From an uncultured Pirellulaceae bacterium (lineage in GTDB: Bacteria; Planctomycetota; Planctomycetia; Pirellulales; Pirellulaceae), in NCBI GenBank assembly GCA_937928215.1, contig CALFWL010000055.1, positions 1 to 45,701 on the forward strand: a DNA stretch of 45,701 nucleotides, written 5' to 3'. Position numbers and translations under genes: made by a program. The first letter of the stretch is position 1, and every line of letters starts with the position of its first letter. This document shows positions 9,499 to 19,481 of the stretch, piece after piece. Under the pieces are notes generated by a model, which searched no databases, was not told the DNA's origin, and saw nothing but the letters and a program-made list of their open reading frames with translations.

Positions 9499-12400
9499 AT
9501 GAGCATCAAAGTCGCCCTTCATCATCACACCAGCTATCAATACGATCGCCCGGTTTCGCTCGGGCCGCAGGTTATCCGGTTGCGTCCCGCTCCGCACTGT
9601 CGGACTCCGATCGAAAGTTACTCGTTGCGTGTTTCTCCCGCAAATCACTTTATCAATTGGCAGCAAGATCCACACGGCAATTTTCTGGCGAGGGTCATCT
9701 TCGAGGAGAAGGTGACTCACCTGACAATCGATGTCGATCTGGTCGCCAATCTGTCGGTCATCAATCCGTTTGATTTCTTCATCGAGGAAGATGCGGAGAA
9801 ATTCCCGGTTCAATACAAGATCGCCGAACTTGAAGAGTTGAAGCCGTATCTGGTGAAGGACGAATCCAGCGATCTGTTAAGACATTATTTGAAGTCGATC
9901 GATCGAAATCACGAACGCACGATCGATTTCTTGGTGGCGTTGAACAAGCAGTTGCAGGAACACATTGGCTACATCGTGCGAATGGAACCCGGCGTCCAAA
10001 CGTGCGACAAAACGTTGGAATCACGAAGTGGGTCGTGCCGGGACTCGGCATGGTTGCTTGTGCAGATACTGCGTCACTTGGGTCTGGCGGCTCGATTCAC
10101 GTCCGGCTATCTGATTCAGTTGAAGCCCGATGTTAAATCGCTTGATGGCCCCTCGGGCACCGAAGTCGACTTTACCGATCTTCATGCTTGGACGGAAGTA
10201 TATCTGCCGGGAGCAGGCTGGATCGGACTTGACCCGACAAGCGGCCTGTTTACCGGCGAAGGGCATCTGCCGCTGGCTTCAACCCCAAAATTCATCGGTG
10301 CGGCAGCGATTTCAGGCGGGGTGGAAGATTGTGAAACCGAGTTCGAGTTCGACATGTCGATCGAACGTGTGCATGAAGACCCTCGCGTAACAAAACCCTA
10401 CACCGATGAGCAATGGAAAGCGATCGATCGGCTGGGCCATCAGGTTGATCAGCATTTGATCGATGGAGACGTGCGGTTGACGATGGGCGGTGAGCCAACG
10501 TTTGTCTCGATCGACAGCCCGGATGATCCACAGTGGCAAACCGAAGCATTGGGCGAAGAGAAAAGCCGTCTGGCAAACGATTTGATGCAACGGATGAAGC
10601 GGCGCTTTGGTTACGGTCCGTTGATGCACTATGGTCAGGGCAAGTGGTATCCGGGTGAACCGCTGCCTCGATGGGGAAAAGCGTGTTACGTCCGGCAGGA
10701 TGGGCAGCCGCTTTGGGAACGACAGGATTTGCTGGCTGCAGACGATGCCAATCTCGGGCACACGTTTTACGACGCGATCGTAATGACTCGACAAATCGCC
10801 AATCGGCTGGACCTGAGTGCAGAGAATGTCTCATCCGGCTATGAGGACGCTCTTTACCAGTTGTGGGAGGAGCAGCGATTACCGGCTAATGTTGATCTTG
10901 AATGTGTTGATCTCAAGGACGGTGCCAGCCGAAAACGCCTAGCGGAAATTTTGGAACGTGGCGTCGACGAACCCGTCGGTTGCGTGCTGCCGTTGCAATA
11001 TCAATCTTGGGGCGAGAAACCGGGTTGGGTCAGTAGCAAATGGGTGACACGATCGGGCAAGGTCAACCTGATCCCGGGCGATTCACCGATGGGTTATCGA
11101 CTGCCGCTCAAATCGCTCATTCGAGTTCCCGGCCAGAGCGAGCACGACAACTTCTTCCCATACGATCCGACGGCTGCCCGGGCGGAACTTCCCGCGCGGA
11201 AGGAATTGCGTGTCAAGCATCAAATGCAGGGCGCGTCGAATGATTGTGCCTGGATTCCGCAAGCTGCCGTCCCGGAAATGGTCGGACATGCGGTGGCTCA
11301 TGGAGGTGACCCGAGCCACGCGTATCGCGGTGGAGGATTGGGAGATGGAAACGAAAACGGTAATCACGAAGGCAATCGTCCTGGTGATGGCGGCGATCAG
11401 TCGACTCAACTGGTGAGTGATCGGTTGGATTCGCCAACGGCATCCGGTGAAACCAATGGTCACGGGGACCTGACCAGGTTCATGAGCGGATCAGCGGGCG
11501 ATGCTGGTTCTTTTGCTCCGGCGATTCCGTTCGCCCTATGTGTGGAGCCACGTGGTGGAACGTTGCATGTCTTCATGCCGCCGACCGAACGCTTGGAGCA
11601 TTATCTTGAAATTTTGACGGCGGTCGAAGACACGGCTGCTGAGTTGAAGCTGCCGGTCGTGATCGAAGGCTATAAGCCGCCATCGGATCATCGGATAAAG
11701 CACTTCAGTATTACCCCGGATCCGGGAGTGATTGAAGTGAATGTTCAGCCCGCCGAGACTTGGGATGAACTGAAAGAGATCACGATCGGGTTGTACGATG
11801 ATGCGTATCACTCGCGTCTGGGAACCGAGAAATTTGAGTTGGATGGCCAGCATTCGGGGACCGGTGGAGGGAACCACATCGTCCTCGGTGGAAAATCACC
11901 GACAGACAGTCCGTTGCTGCGTCGTCCGGACCTGTTGCGAAGCTTGATCGGTTACTGGCAGAATCACCCTTCGCTTTCGTATTTGTTTTCCGGTCGTTTT
12001 ATCGGACCGACTAGTCAGGCTCCTCGCGTGGACGAGGCACGTGTCGACGCGTTGTACGAGCTACAGATCGCGTTTGATGAACTTGAGCGTCATTCCAACT
12101 GCCAACCCTGGTTGGTGGACCGCCTGTTCCGAAACCTGCTGGTCGATGTGACGGGAAATACGCACCGCGCTGAGTTTTGCATCGATAAGTTGTATTCGCC
12201 TGACTCGGTGACCGGGCGTCTGGGACTGCTGGAGTTTCGCGGTTTCGAAATGCCTCCTCATGAACGGATGAGTTTGACGCAACAGCTTTTGTTGCGAACG
12301 CTTGTGGCTCGGTTCTGGGACACTCCCTACCAACAATCGTTGGTCGATTGGAAGACTCGATTGCATGACCAGTTCATGCTGCCTCATTTTGTCTGGCGAG

Positions 12401-13029
12401 ATTTTCAAGATGTGATTTTGGATTGCCAAGCATCCGGGTACGACATGCAGGCGGAATGGTTTGAACCTCATTTCGAATTCAAGTTTCCTCACGTCGGCGG
12501 GTTTACTCATAACAGCGTTTCCGTAGACATCCGTCAGGCGATCGAACCTTGGAATGTACTGGGTGAAGAGGCGACGGGGACGGGGACCTCTCGCTACGTT
12601 GATTCGTCAGTTGAACGACTACAGGTAAAGGTTGATGGGTACGTGAACGAACGATACTCGATCACGTGCAACGGTCGAACGTTGCCGCTTCATCCGACCG
12701 ATGTCAAAGGGCAATACGTGGCAGGCGTCCGGTATCGAGCTTGGCAGCCTCCAAGTTGCCTTCACCCGACGATTCCGGTTGATGGGCCTTTAACTTTTGA
12801 TTTGTTTGACCATTGGCTGGGTCGAAGTGTTGATGGTTGTCGGTATCATGTAGGGCACCCCGGCGGTCTGAATCCATCCACGTTGCCGGTTAATAGTTAC
12901 GAGGCGGAGAGTCGCCGGGCAGCCAGATTCACTCGGGTCGGGCATAGCGGAATCTCGCTGACGCCTCAGGATTCACCTATCAATCGTGACTTCCCCACGA
13001 CCCTTGACCTGAGGAAAAATCGAACTTGA
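9499..13029 (+). CDS. Transglutaminase-like protein fused to DUF2126
   Basis: N-terminal transglutaminase: SRSGSCRDSAWLLVQILRHLGLAARFTSGYL...DLHAWTEVYLPGAGWIGLDPTSG. C-terminal DUF2126: MGGEPTFVSIDSPDDPQWQTEALGEEKSRLA...GKWYPGEPLPRWG. Confidence 0.92.
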   Translation: MSIKVALHHHTSYQYDRPVSLGPQVIRLRPAPHCRTPIESYSLRVSPANHFINWQQDPHGNFLARVIFEEKVTHLTIDVDLVANLSVINPFDFFIEEDAEKFPVQYKIAELEELKPYLVKDESSDLLRHYLKSIDRNHERTIDFLVALNKQLQEHIGYIVRMEPGVQTCDKTLESRSGSCRDSAWLLVQILRHLGLAARFTSGYLIQLKPDVKSLDGPSGTEVDFTDLHAWTEVYLPGAGWIGLDPTSGLFTGEGHLPLASTPKFIGAAAISGGVEDCETEFEFDMSIERVHEDPRVTKPYTDEQWKAIDRLGHQVDQHLIDGDVRLTMGGEPTFVSIDSPDDPQWQTEALGEEKSRLANDLMQRMKRRFGYGPLMHYGQGKWYPGEPLPRWGKACYVRQDGQPLWERQDLLAADDANLGHTFYDAIVMTRQIANRLDLSAENVSSGYEDALYQLWEEQRLPANVDLECVDLKDGASRKRLAEILERGVDEPVGCVLPLQYQSWGEKPGWVSSKWVTRSGKVNLIPGDSPMGYRLPLKSLIRVPGQSEHDNFFPYDPTAARAELPARKELRVKHQMQGASNDCAWIPQAAVPEMVGHAVAHGGDPSHAYRGGGLGDGNENGNHEGNRPGDGGDQSTQLVSDRLDSPTASGETNGHGDLTRFMSGSAGDAGSFAPAIPFALCVEPRGGTLHVFMPPTERLEHYLEILTAVEDTAAELKLPVVIEGYKPPSDHRIKHFSITPDPGVIEVNVQPAETWDELKEITIGLYDDAYHSRLGTEKFELDGQHSGTGGGNHIVLGGKSPTDSPLLRRPDLLRSLIGYWQNHPSLSYLFSGRFIGPTSQAPRVDEARVDALYELQIAFDELERHSNCQPWLVDRLFRNLLVDVTGNTHRAEFCIDKLYSPDSVTGRLGLLEFRGFEMPPHERMSLTQQLLLRTLVARFWDTPYQQSLVDWKTRLHDQFMLPHFVWRDFQDVILDCQASGYDMQAEWFEPHFEFKFPHVGGFTHNSVSVDIRQAIEPWNVLGEEATGTGTSRYVDSSVERLQVKVDGYVNERYSITCNGRTLPLHPTDVKGQYVAGVRYRAWQPPSCLHPTIPVDGPLTFDLFDHWLGRSVDGCRYHVGHPGGLNPSTLPVNSYEAESRRAARFTRVGHSGISLTPQDSPINRDFPTTLDLRKNRT

Positions 13030-15818
13030 GCGACAACCTTGAAAACTTGGGCGATCAGAAACGACCTAGCCCATCGATGCAGCCTGATGAGGCGGAGCCG
13101 GGTCAACAACGGCCACCGATCGACGAAAAATCGGCGAACAGTTGGCAAACAGTCGCTCAGCCGGCTCAATCTCAGATGCAGTCGCAAGGTCAATTCCAGC
13201 AGCGGACGAATCAGCTTCAGCAACAACAGCAGCAGCACTCTGCAACCGTAGGATCGTCTCGTCCGGTAGCGGCGGGAGAGTTGGGTTTGCTCAGTCAGTA
13301 CGTCCCTGCCGACCAAGGTTATGACGAAAATATCGATCCATCGGGGGAACCTCGTCGACACTGGCGTCAGTTGGATCACATGCTCGGCAAAGTCGGTGCC
13401 GAGGGGATGGACCGGCGCTGGAAACAGATTCGCCGGATGGTTCATCAGAATGGAATCGCGTTCAGTTCCTACGGTGACCCGGCAGATCGTGAGAAGCATT
13501 TGCAACTCGATCCGCTTCCGCAAGTCATTGCTGGCGAAGAGTGGAATCGTATCGACGTGGCGCTGAAGCAACGTGCCACTCTGTTGAACATGATGTTGGC
13601 CGATTTGTATGGACCGGGGAAATTGATCACCGATCGATTGTTGCCACCTGAAATTCTTTTCGATCATCCTCATCATCAGCTGCCCTATCACGGTCTTCCA
13701 CTTCCGGGGGACAGACATCTGCACTTTTATGGTGCCGAGCTGTTTCGGTCGCCGACGGGTGAGTGGTGGGTGATGTCGGATCGGACGGATTCGCCCGGCG
13801 GCTGCGGTTTTGCGTTGGAAAACCGGTTGGCAATCTCGCGTACGTTTGCGGCTGAATTTCGGCGGTGTAACGTCAGCCGATTGGCGCCATATTTTTTGGC
13901 TGTACGAGAACATCTGGTCAGCTTGGCCAGACGGAATCGCGAGAACCCTCACATTGCAATCCTGAGTGCAGGAATCGGAAGTTCCAGCTATTTTGAAGAC
14001 TCATTCCTTGCCCGATATCTTGGGTTCACGCTGGTCGAGGCCAACGATCTGGTCGTTCGATCCGGTCGAGTCATGTTGAAAACGTTGGCGGGTTTGACGC
14101 CGATCGACGTCATTATGCGTCGTCAGCAGGGTAACCACTTAGATCCGCTTGAACTGGGTGGCGGCGCACCGGGAATTGCCAACATTCTGCAGGTGGTCCG
14201 CGACGGAAACGTTTCCATCGCCAGCGCACCGGGTAGCGGGCTGGTCGAGTCCCCTGTGTTTATGGCTTTCATGCCTCGGATTTGTCAGGCGTTGTTGGGT
14301 ACGGACTTGATGATGCCGGGTGTTGCGACGTATTGGGGTGGAGAACCGGCATCTTTGGAGTTGATTCTCGACTCGATTGACGATTTGACGCTGCTCCCCG
14401 CGTTCCGGCAACGCACGATCGTAGGTACTCCGACGAGCGAGCGAAAACTTGCTGATCCTCAGTCGATGACTCGGGACGAAAAAATTGAGATGGTTCGCAA
14501 TGACGCCAAGGGTTGGGTTGGCCAAGAGCGAATCGTGCGATCTTCTGCGGCTGTGTGGGACAATGGTTCCGTGCGATCGGGTTATGTTTCCATGCGATCG
14601 TTCCTTGTGGCGAAAGACGACACGTGGCACTCGTTGCCGGGAGGTCTTTCACGCGTCAGTGAAACGCCATCTGAAATGATTCTCAATCCGTTTCAAAAGG
14701 GCGGCACGAAAGACGTTTGGGTAGTTACGAAAGAGCCCGTTGAGCCGCTCACCTTGTTGAAGGGGCTTGCGGAACCGATTTTGGCTCAGCGAGGCGGTGG
14801 CTTTCTGTCCAGTCGTGTCGCTGAAAATCTTTGCTGGTTGGGCCGCTACATGGAACGAGCCGACGCGACGGCTCGATTGCTGCGGGCCGTCGTGGTTCGG
14901 TTGACGGGAGAGGTTTCGCCTGCCGAGTCGATCGAGCTGCCCGCTTTGATTCGCGCGTTGGCGGTGGAAGGCCGAATCGATGCCGGTTTTGCCATCAAGG
15001 AAATTTCACGGCAGTTACCCGAACTTGATCAATGCCTTGCCAGCAATACTTTGGATAGATCCGACCCGAACTCTTTGCGATCACTGGTTTACCAGATCGC
15101 TTCTCTTGCCACCCAGGTTCGAGAGCGTCTCTCGACTGACTCATGGCGAATCGTGCAGAAAATCAGCGACGATTTCGACAATCATGATCCAGTGGGCTGT
15201 GATCTGGCTGACCTGCCGGAAATTACCAGTGACTTGGTGTTGGACCTTGCCTCCTTCAACGGTTTGGTAAGTGAGTCGATGACTCGAACGGACGGGTTTC
15301 GGTTCTTGAACATTGGCCGCCGCCTAGAGCACTCGTTACAGATTATCGCTCTGGTAAAAAACTGTCTGCTGCAAAAGGAATCGCCCGAAAGTGAATTGCT
15401 GGAAGCGGTACTGGAAATTGCGGACAGCATCATGACCTATCGTTCTCGGTACTACGCGAATCTTCAACTGCCCGCAGTGCTCGATTTGTTACTGTTGGAC
15501 GAGATGAACCCGCGGTCGCTGGCGTTTCAACTGGTTGCACTGGGTAAGAATCTGGAATCTCTGCCGGGCAACAAGGATCAGTCGCGGTTCCCGGTGGAAC
15601 AGCGGCTGGCCATGGAAGCTTTGCACAAGGTTCGGATGGCCGACATCGGGAAGCTATGTGCGTCTCATGCCGTCGATGGTGACAGTCCGTTAATTCAACT
15701 GCTGGAGAGTGTCGAAAAGCTGGTGCCTCAGGTTTCCATTGCCGTCAGCAATCGTTTTCTGGTCCATAGCGGCCCATTCAATCAGATGATTTCCGAGTCG
15801 TTCCCGGGAGCTGGGTAG
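13026..15818 (+). CDS. Circularly permuted ATP-grasp domain fused to C-terminal alpha-E domain
   Basis: TTG start overlapping the upstream stop by 4 nt. ATP-grasp: SSYGDPADREKHLQLDPLPQVIAGEEWNRIDVALKQRATLLNMMLADLYGPGKLI. Alpha-E: LSSRVAENLCWLGRYMERADATARLLRAVV. Q-rich N-terminus. Confidence 0.92.
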   Translation: MSDNLENLGDQKRPSPSMQPDEAEPGQQRPPIDEKSANSWQTVAQPAQSQMQSQGQFQQRTNQLQQQQQQHSATVGSSRPVAAGELGLLSQYVPADQGYDENIDPSGEPRRHWRQLDHMLGKVGAEGMDRRWKQIRRMVHQNGIAFSSYGDPADREKHLQLDPLPQVIAGEEWNRIDVALKQRATLLNMMLADLYGPGKLITDRLLPPEILFDHPHHQLPYHGLPLPGDRHLHFYGAELFRSPTGEWWVMSDRTDSPGGCGFALENRLAISRTFAAEFRRCNVSRLAPYFLAVREHLVSLARRNRENPHIAILSAGIGSSSYFEDSFLARYLGFTLVEANDLVVRSGRVMLKTLAGLTPIDVIMRRQQGNHLDPLELGGGAPGIANILQVVRDGNVSIASAPGSGLVESPVFMAFMPRICQALLGTDLMMPGVATYWGGEPASLELILDSIDDLTLLPAFRQRTIVGTPTSERKLADPQSMTRDEKIEMVRNDAKGWVGQERIVRSSAAVWDNGSVRSGYVSMRSFLVAKDDTWHSLPGGLSRVSETPSEMILNPFQKGGTKDVWVVTKEPVEPLTLLKGLAEPILAQRGGGFLSSRVAENLCWLGRYMERADATARLLRAVVVRLTGEVSPAESIELPALIRALAVEGRIDAGFAIKEISRQLPELDQCLASNTLDRSDPNSLRSLVYQIASLATQVRERLSTDSWRIVQKISDDFDNHDPVGCDLADLPEITSDLVLDLASFNGLVSESMTRTDGFRFLNIGRRLEHSLQIIALVKNCLLQKESPESELLEAVLEIADSIMTYRSRYYANLQLPAVLDLLLLDEMNPRSLAFQLVALGKNLESLPGNKDQSRFPVEQRLAMEALHKVRMADIGKLCASHAVDGDSPLIQLLESVEKLVPQVSIAVSNRFLVHSGPFNQMISESFPGAG

Positions 15819-15822
15819 GCCG

Positions 15823-16695
15823 ATGCAATATACGATTACCCACCAGACGAAATACGATTACGGCGACGTTGTTCCTGAGTGTTTCAACATTGTCCGGCTC
15901 GCTCCTCGGCGGATCGCTGATCAGGTTTGCCAAGGGCATGAGTTAACCATCGTTCCCGAGCCGACCGAGCGAGTGAAGCGGGTTGATTATTTCGGAAATC
16001 AACTTGAGCAGTTTTCGATCGACATGCCTCATTCAAGCCTAGAAGTCACCGCGCGAAGCAAGGTCAAGGTGACATCGCAACAAGTTCCTGAACCCGCCGC
16101 GTCGCCCGCGTGGGAAACCCTAGTGGTTCCTTCGTCGCGAGGGGAGATTGACCTGCTGTCGACGCAGTTGGCGTTTGACTCGGTTCACGTTCGCAGCCGC
16201 CCGGAGTTTGCTGCTTACGCGAAGGTTTCTTTCACAAATCAACGGCCTGTGCTGGATGCCGCGATTGAGTTGACGCACCGCATCCACGAGGACTTTGAGT
16301 TTGACCCGGAGGCAACGATTGTCAGTACTCCTGTCGAGGAAGTGTTTGAGAAAAAAGCGGGTGTGTGCCAGGATTTTGCTCATTTTCAAATCGCTTGCCT
16401 GAGATCGCTCAACCTTCCCGCTCGATACGTGAGTGGATACTTGAGAACCTATCCTCCGCCGGGAAAGCCACGACTGGTGGGTGCCGATGCGTCCCATGCT
16501 TGGGTCGGAGTCAATTGCGGACGTGAGATCGGATGGTTGGATCTTGACCCGACCAATGATGTCATTCCTTCGATGGATCACGTCACGATTGGTTGGGGGC
16601 GTGACTATTCAGACGTTTGTCCGATTCAGGGAGTCTTCACCGGCGGCGGGAAAACGGTGATGAATGTTTCCGTCGACGTGGAACCTGAATCGTGA
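15823..16695 (+). CDS. Transglutaminase family protein
   Basis: MQYTITHQTKYDYGDVV...KKAGVCQDFAHFQIACLRSLNLPARYVSGYL...ASHAWVGVNCGREIGWLDLDPTND (Cys-His-Asp triad). Confidence 0.93.
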   Translation: MQYTITHQTKYDYGDVVPECFNIVRLAPRRIADQVCQGHELTIVPEPTERVKRVDYFGNQLEQFSIDMPHSSLEVTARSKVKVTSQQVPEPAASPAWETLVVPSSRGEIDLLSTQLAFDSVHVRSRPEFAAYAKVSFTNQRPVLDAAIELTHRIHEDFEFDPEATIVSTPVEEVFEKKAGVCQDFAHFQIACLRSLNLPARYVSGYLRTYPPPGKPRLVGADASHAWVGVNCGREIGWLDLDPTNDVIPSMDHVTIGWGRDYSDVCPIQGVFTGGGKTVMNVSVDVEPES

Positions 16696-16707
16696 AAGAG
16701 TTCTGGC

Positions 16708-16746
16708 TGAGATTCAAGAATGAGATTCAAGAATGAGATTCAAAAA
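16708..16746. repeat. Short tandem repeat, 3 x 13 bp (tgagattcaagaa)
   Basis: tgagattcaagaa / tgagattcaagaa / tgagattcaaaaa in direct tandem. Confidence 0.85.
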
Positions 16747-17041
16747 CTTGCTGACGAACCGTTCACGCAACATGACTCGGACGACCACAGCGGCCGACGG
16801 GATCAAAAACGTCGGATGTGGGAAGAGAGCTAACGGTTTGTTGATCTCCATTAACGTGGCCGGATGGTTTTTCTCGGGTGAATATTTCCCCTTCCAGCAC
16901 TGTGCCACTATGGACTTGCGTTCGTTTTCGGACGATAACCAATGAACTCGATCGCACGACGCAGCCGACTTTGATATCGGGATAATGCAAGATCGGCCGG
17001 GGCTGCTCTACCGTTTGTCGCCAATTTGAAAGGTACGCAAC

Positions 17042-19474
17042 GTGAATTTATCGCTTTCTACTCTCGACCGAGAAGTTCTGCGTCATTTGAATTTCACGCT
17101 TGGACATCATCAGTCAGAATTGGATAAGACTTACGTCTATCGTGCGCTGGCGATTGCGGTTCGGGACCGTTTGATTAACGATTGGGTCGACACGCGAAAA
17201 TCTTTCATGGCGACCAGTGACCGCAAGGTTTACTACCTTTCGTTGGAGTTTCTGATTGGTCGCTCGCTGACCAATGCCGTCTTGAATCTTGATATCGACG
17301 ATGACGCCGCTTCGGTGGCTCGCGAGTACGGCGTTCAATTTGAAGAGTTGGCAGAAGAGGAACTTGATGCGGGCCTAGGCAATGGCGGGCTCGGGCGACT
17401 GGCAGCTTGTTTCCTTGACAGCTGTGCGAATCTGAAGCTGCCGGTTGTGGGCTATGGAATTCGGTACGAGTACGGGATGTTCCATCAGCATATTAAAGAT
17501 GGGCGACAGGTCGAGGATCCAGATCACTGGTTACGAGACGGGAATCCTTGGGAAATTGAACGTCCCGAAAATACGCGGACGATTCGTTTCTATGGCCACA
17601 CAACCCAACGAATTGGTGCCGACGGCGAATTGCGTGCGGCCCTGACGGACACTCACGACGTGCTGGCGATCCCGTTTGATATGCCTATTCCAGGTTACAA
17701 GAATGGAACCGTGAACACGCTGCGACTGTGGAAGGCGACGGCCACGGACGTGTTTGATTTGGACGAATTCAATTCCGGCTCTTACACCGAGGCAGTTGCC
17801 TCCAAGAACAACGCCGAGCAAATCACGATGGTGTTGTACCCGAATGATTCCAGTGAAAACGGGAAAGAGCTGCGTTTAAAGCAGCAGTATTTCTTGGTTT
17901 CAGCCAGCCTACAGGATGTTTTGGAGGACTGGACCGGCAAGCATGGCTCTGATTTCACGAATTTCGCCAAGTCGAATTGTTTCCAATTGAATGACACCCA
18001 TCCTGCCTGTGCCGTCCCCGAATTGATGCGGTTGTTGATGGACGAATACGGCCAATCGTGGGATCAAGCGTGGTCGATTACTTCCAGTTGCATGGCGTAC
18101 ACCAATCACACGCTGTTGCCAGAGGCGCTGGAGCGTTGGTCGGTCGCCCTGTTTGGCCGACTGTTGCCACGACTGCTTGAGATCATTTACGAAATCAATC
18201 GACGCTTCCTTGCTGTCGTTGCGAAAAAGTATCCGGGCAATGTCGAACTACAGCGGCGAGTTTCTCTGGTGGAAGAGGGCCACGACCCGCAACTGCGAAT
18301 GGCCTATCTGTCCATCGTTGGAAGCTTTTCGGTTAACGGAGTCGCTCAGCTGCACACCGATTTGCTCAAAGAAGGGCTCTTCGCGGACTTCGAGGATCTG
18401 TGGCCTGAGAAATTCAATAACAAGACGAACGGTGTTACGCCCCGTCGCTGGCTTTCCCATTGCAATCCCGGTTTAAGGAATTTGTTGGACCAGACGATTG
18501 GCGACCAGTGGAAACGTGACTTGAGCCACATCGAAAAACTGAAACCCTACGCGGAGGACACCGATTTCCTGCGTCGTTGGATTGACGTGAAACAGTCTAA
18601 CAAGCGTGAGCTTGCCAAATACGTGCTCGACAAAACGGGCGTCAAGTTCGATCCGGCGTTCATGTTCGACGTTCAGGTCAAACGGATTCACGAATACAAA
18701 CGGCAGCTGCTGAACACGCTTCACTGCATTCACTTGTTCAATCGAATCAAGCAAGGTGACACCGCCGGGATGGTCCCTCGCTGCGTGCTGATTGGCGGAA
18801 AGGCGGCTCCTGGTTATCACGTTGCAAAATTAATCGTCAAGTTGATCAGCAACGTGGCCGACGTGGTCAATAACGATCCGGATACTGCGGATTGGTTGCG
18901 AATGGTGTTTCTGCCGAACTATTGCGTTTCCGCGATGGAAGTCATTTGTCCGGGAACCGATCTGTCGGAACAGCTTTCGACCGCTGGAAAGGAAGCTTCC
19001 GGAACGGGCAATATGAAATTCATGATGAACGGAGCGTTGACGATCGGCACACTGGACGGAGCGAATATCGAAATCCGTGACAAAGCGGGGCCAGAAAACT
19101 TCTTTTTGTTTGGGCTCGACGCCGCAGAGGTCGTCAAAGTAAGGCAGAACTATCGACCCAACGATATCATCGCTGGCGATCCTGCGATTGCTCAGGTGAT
19201 GGAGCGACTGGAGGGCGGTTGGTTCAATCGGAATGAGCCCGGCATCTTTGACATGCTGACCTCCGGATTGCGAGACCCTCATGATCAGTGGCTGACGATC
19301 GCCGACTTCCGCAGCTTTATCGATGCGCAACATCAAGTGGCGGTCGAGTATCAGCAGCAGGCGGTATGGAGTCGCAAGAGCGTCCTGAACGTCGCGGGCA
19401 GCGGCTACTTTTCCAGTGATCGGACCATCGGCCAATACGCGAGCGAAATCTGGAAAACAAAAAGCCAGTCTTGA
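17042..19474 (+). CDS. glgP: Glycogen/starch/alpha-glucan phosphorylase
   Basis: YYLSLEFLIGRSL, GLGNGGLGRLAACFLDS, KRIHEYKRQLLN, PLP-site region EASGTGNMKFMMNGALTIGTLDGANIEI. Confidence 0.97.
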   Translation: MNLSLSTLDREVLRHLNFTLGHHQSELDKTYVYRALAIAVRDRLINDWVDTRKSFMATSDRKVYYLSLEFLIGRSLTNAVLNLDIDDDAASVAREYGVQFEELAEEELDAGLGNGGLGRLAACFLDSCANLKLPVVGYGIRYEYGMFHQHIKDGRQVEDPDHWLRDGNPWEIERPENTRTIRFYGHTTQRIGADGELRAALTDTHDVLAIPFDMPIPGYKNGTVNTLRLWKATATDVFDLDEFNSGSYTEAVASKNNAEQITMVLYPNDSSENGKELRLKQQYFLVSASLQDVLEDWTGKHGSDFTNFAKSNCFQLNDTHPACAVPELMRLLMDEYGQSWDQAWSITSSCMAYTNHTLLPEALERWSVALFGRLLPRLLEIIYEINRRFLAVVAKKYPGNVELQRRVSLVEEGHDPQLRMAYLSIVGSFSVNGVAQLHTDLLKEGLFADFEDLWPEKFNNKTNGVTPRRWLSHCNPGLRNLLDQTIGDQWKRDLSHIEKLKPYAEDTDFLRRWIDVKQSNKRELAKYVLDKTGVKFDPAFMFDVQVKRIHEYKRQLLNTLHCIHLFNRIKQGDTAGMVPRCVLIGGKAAPGYHVAKLIVKLISNVADVVNNDPDTADWLRMVFLPNYCVSAMEVICPGTDLSEQLSTAGKEASGTGNMKFMMNGALTIGTLDGANIEIRDKAGPENFFLFGLDAAEVVKVRQNYRPNDIIAGDPAIAQVMERLEGGWFNRNEPGIFDMLTSGLRDPHDQWLTIADFRSFIDAQHQVAVEYQQQAVWSRKSVLNVAGSGYFSSDRTIGQYASEIWKTKSQS

Positions 19475-19481
19475 TTCGTGA

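Noticed and set aside
12966-13952. 328-aa minus-strand ORF
   Set aside because: Antisense to the ATP-grasp/alpha-E fusion; no recognisable domain.
16708-16746. 3 x 13-bp tandem repeat as a regulatory iteron
   Set aside because: Only three copies after a stop codon with no associated replication or regulator gene; more likely slippage.
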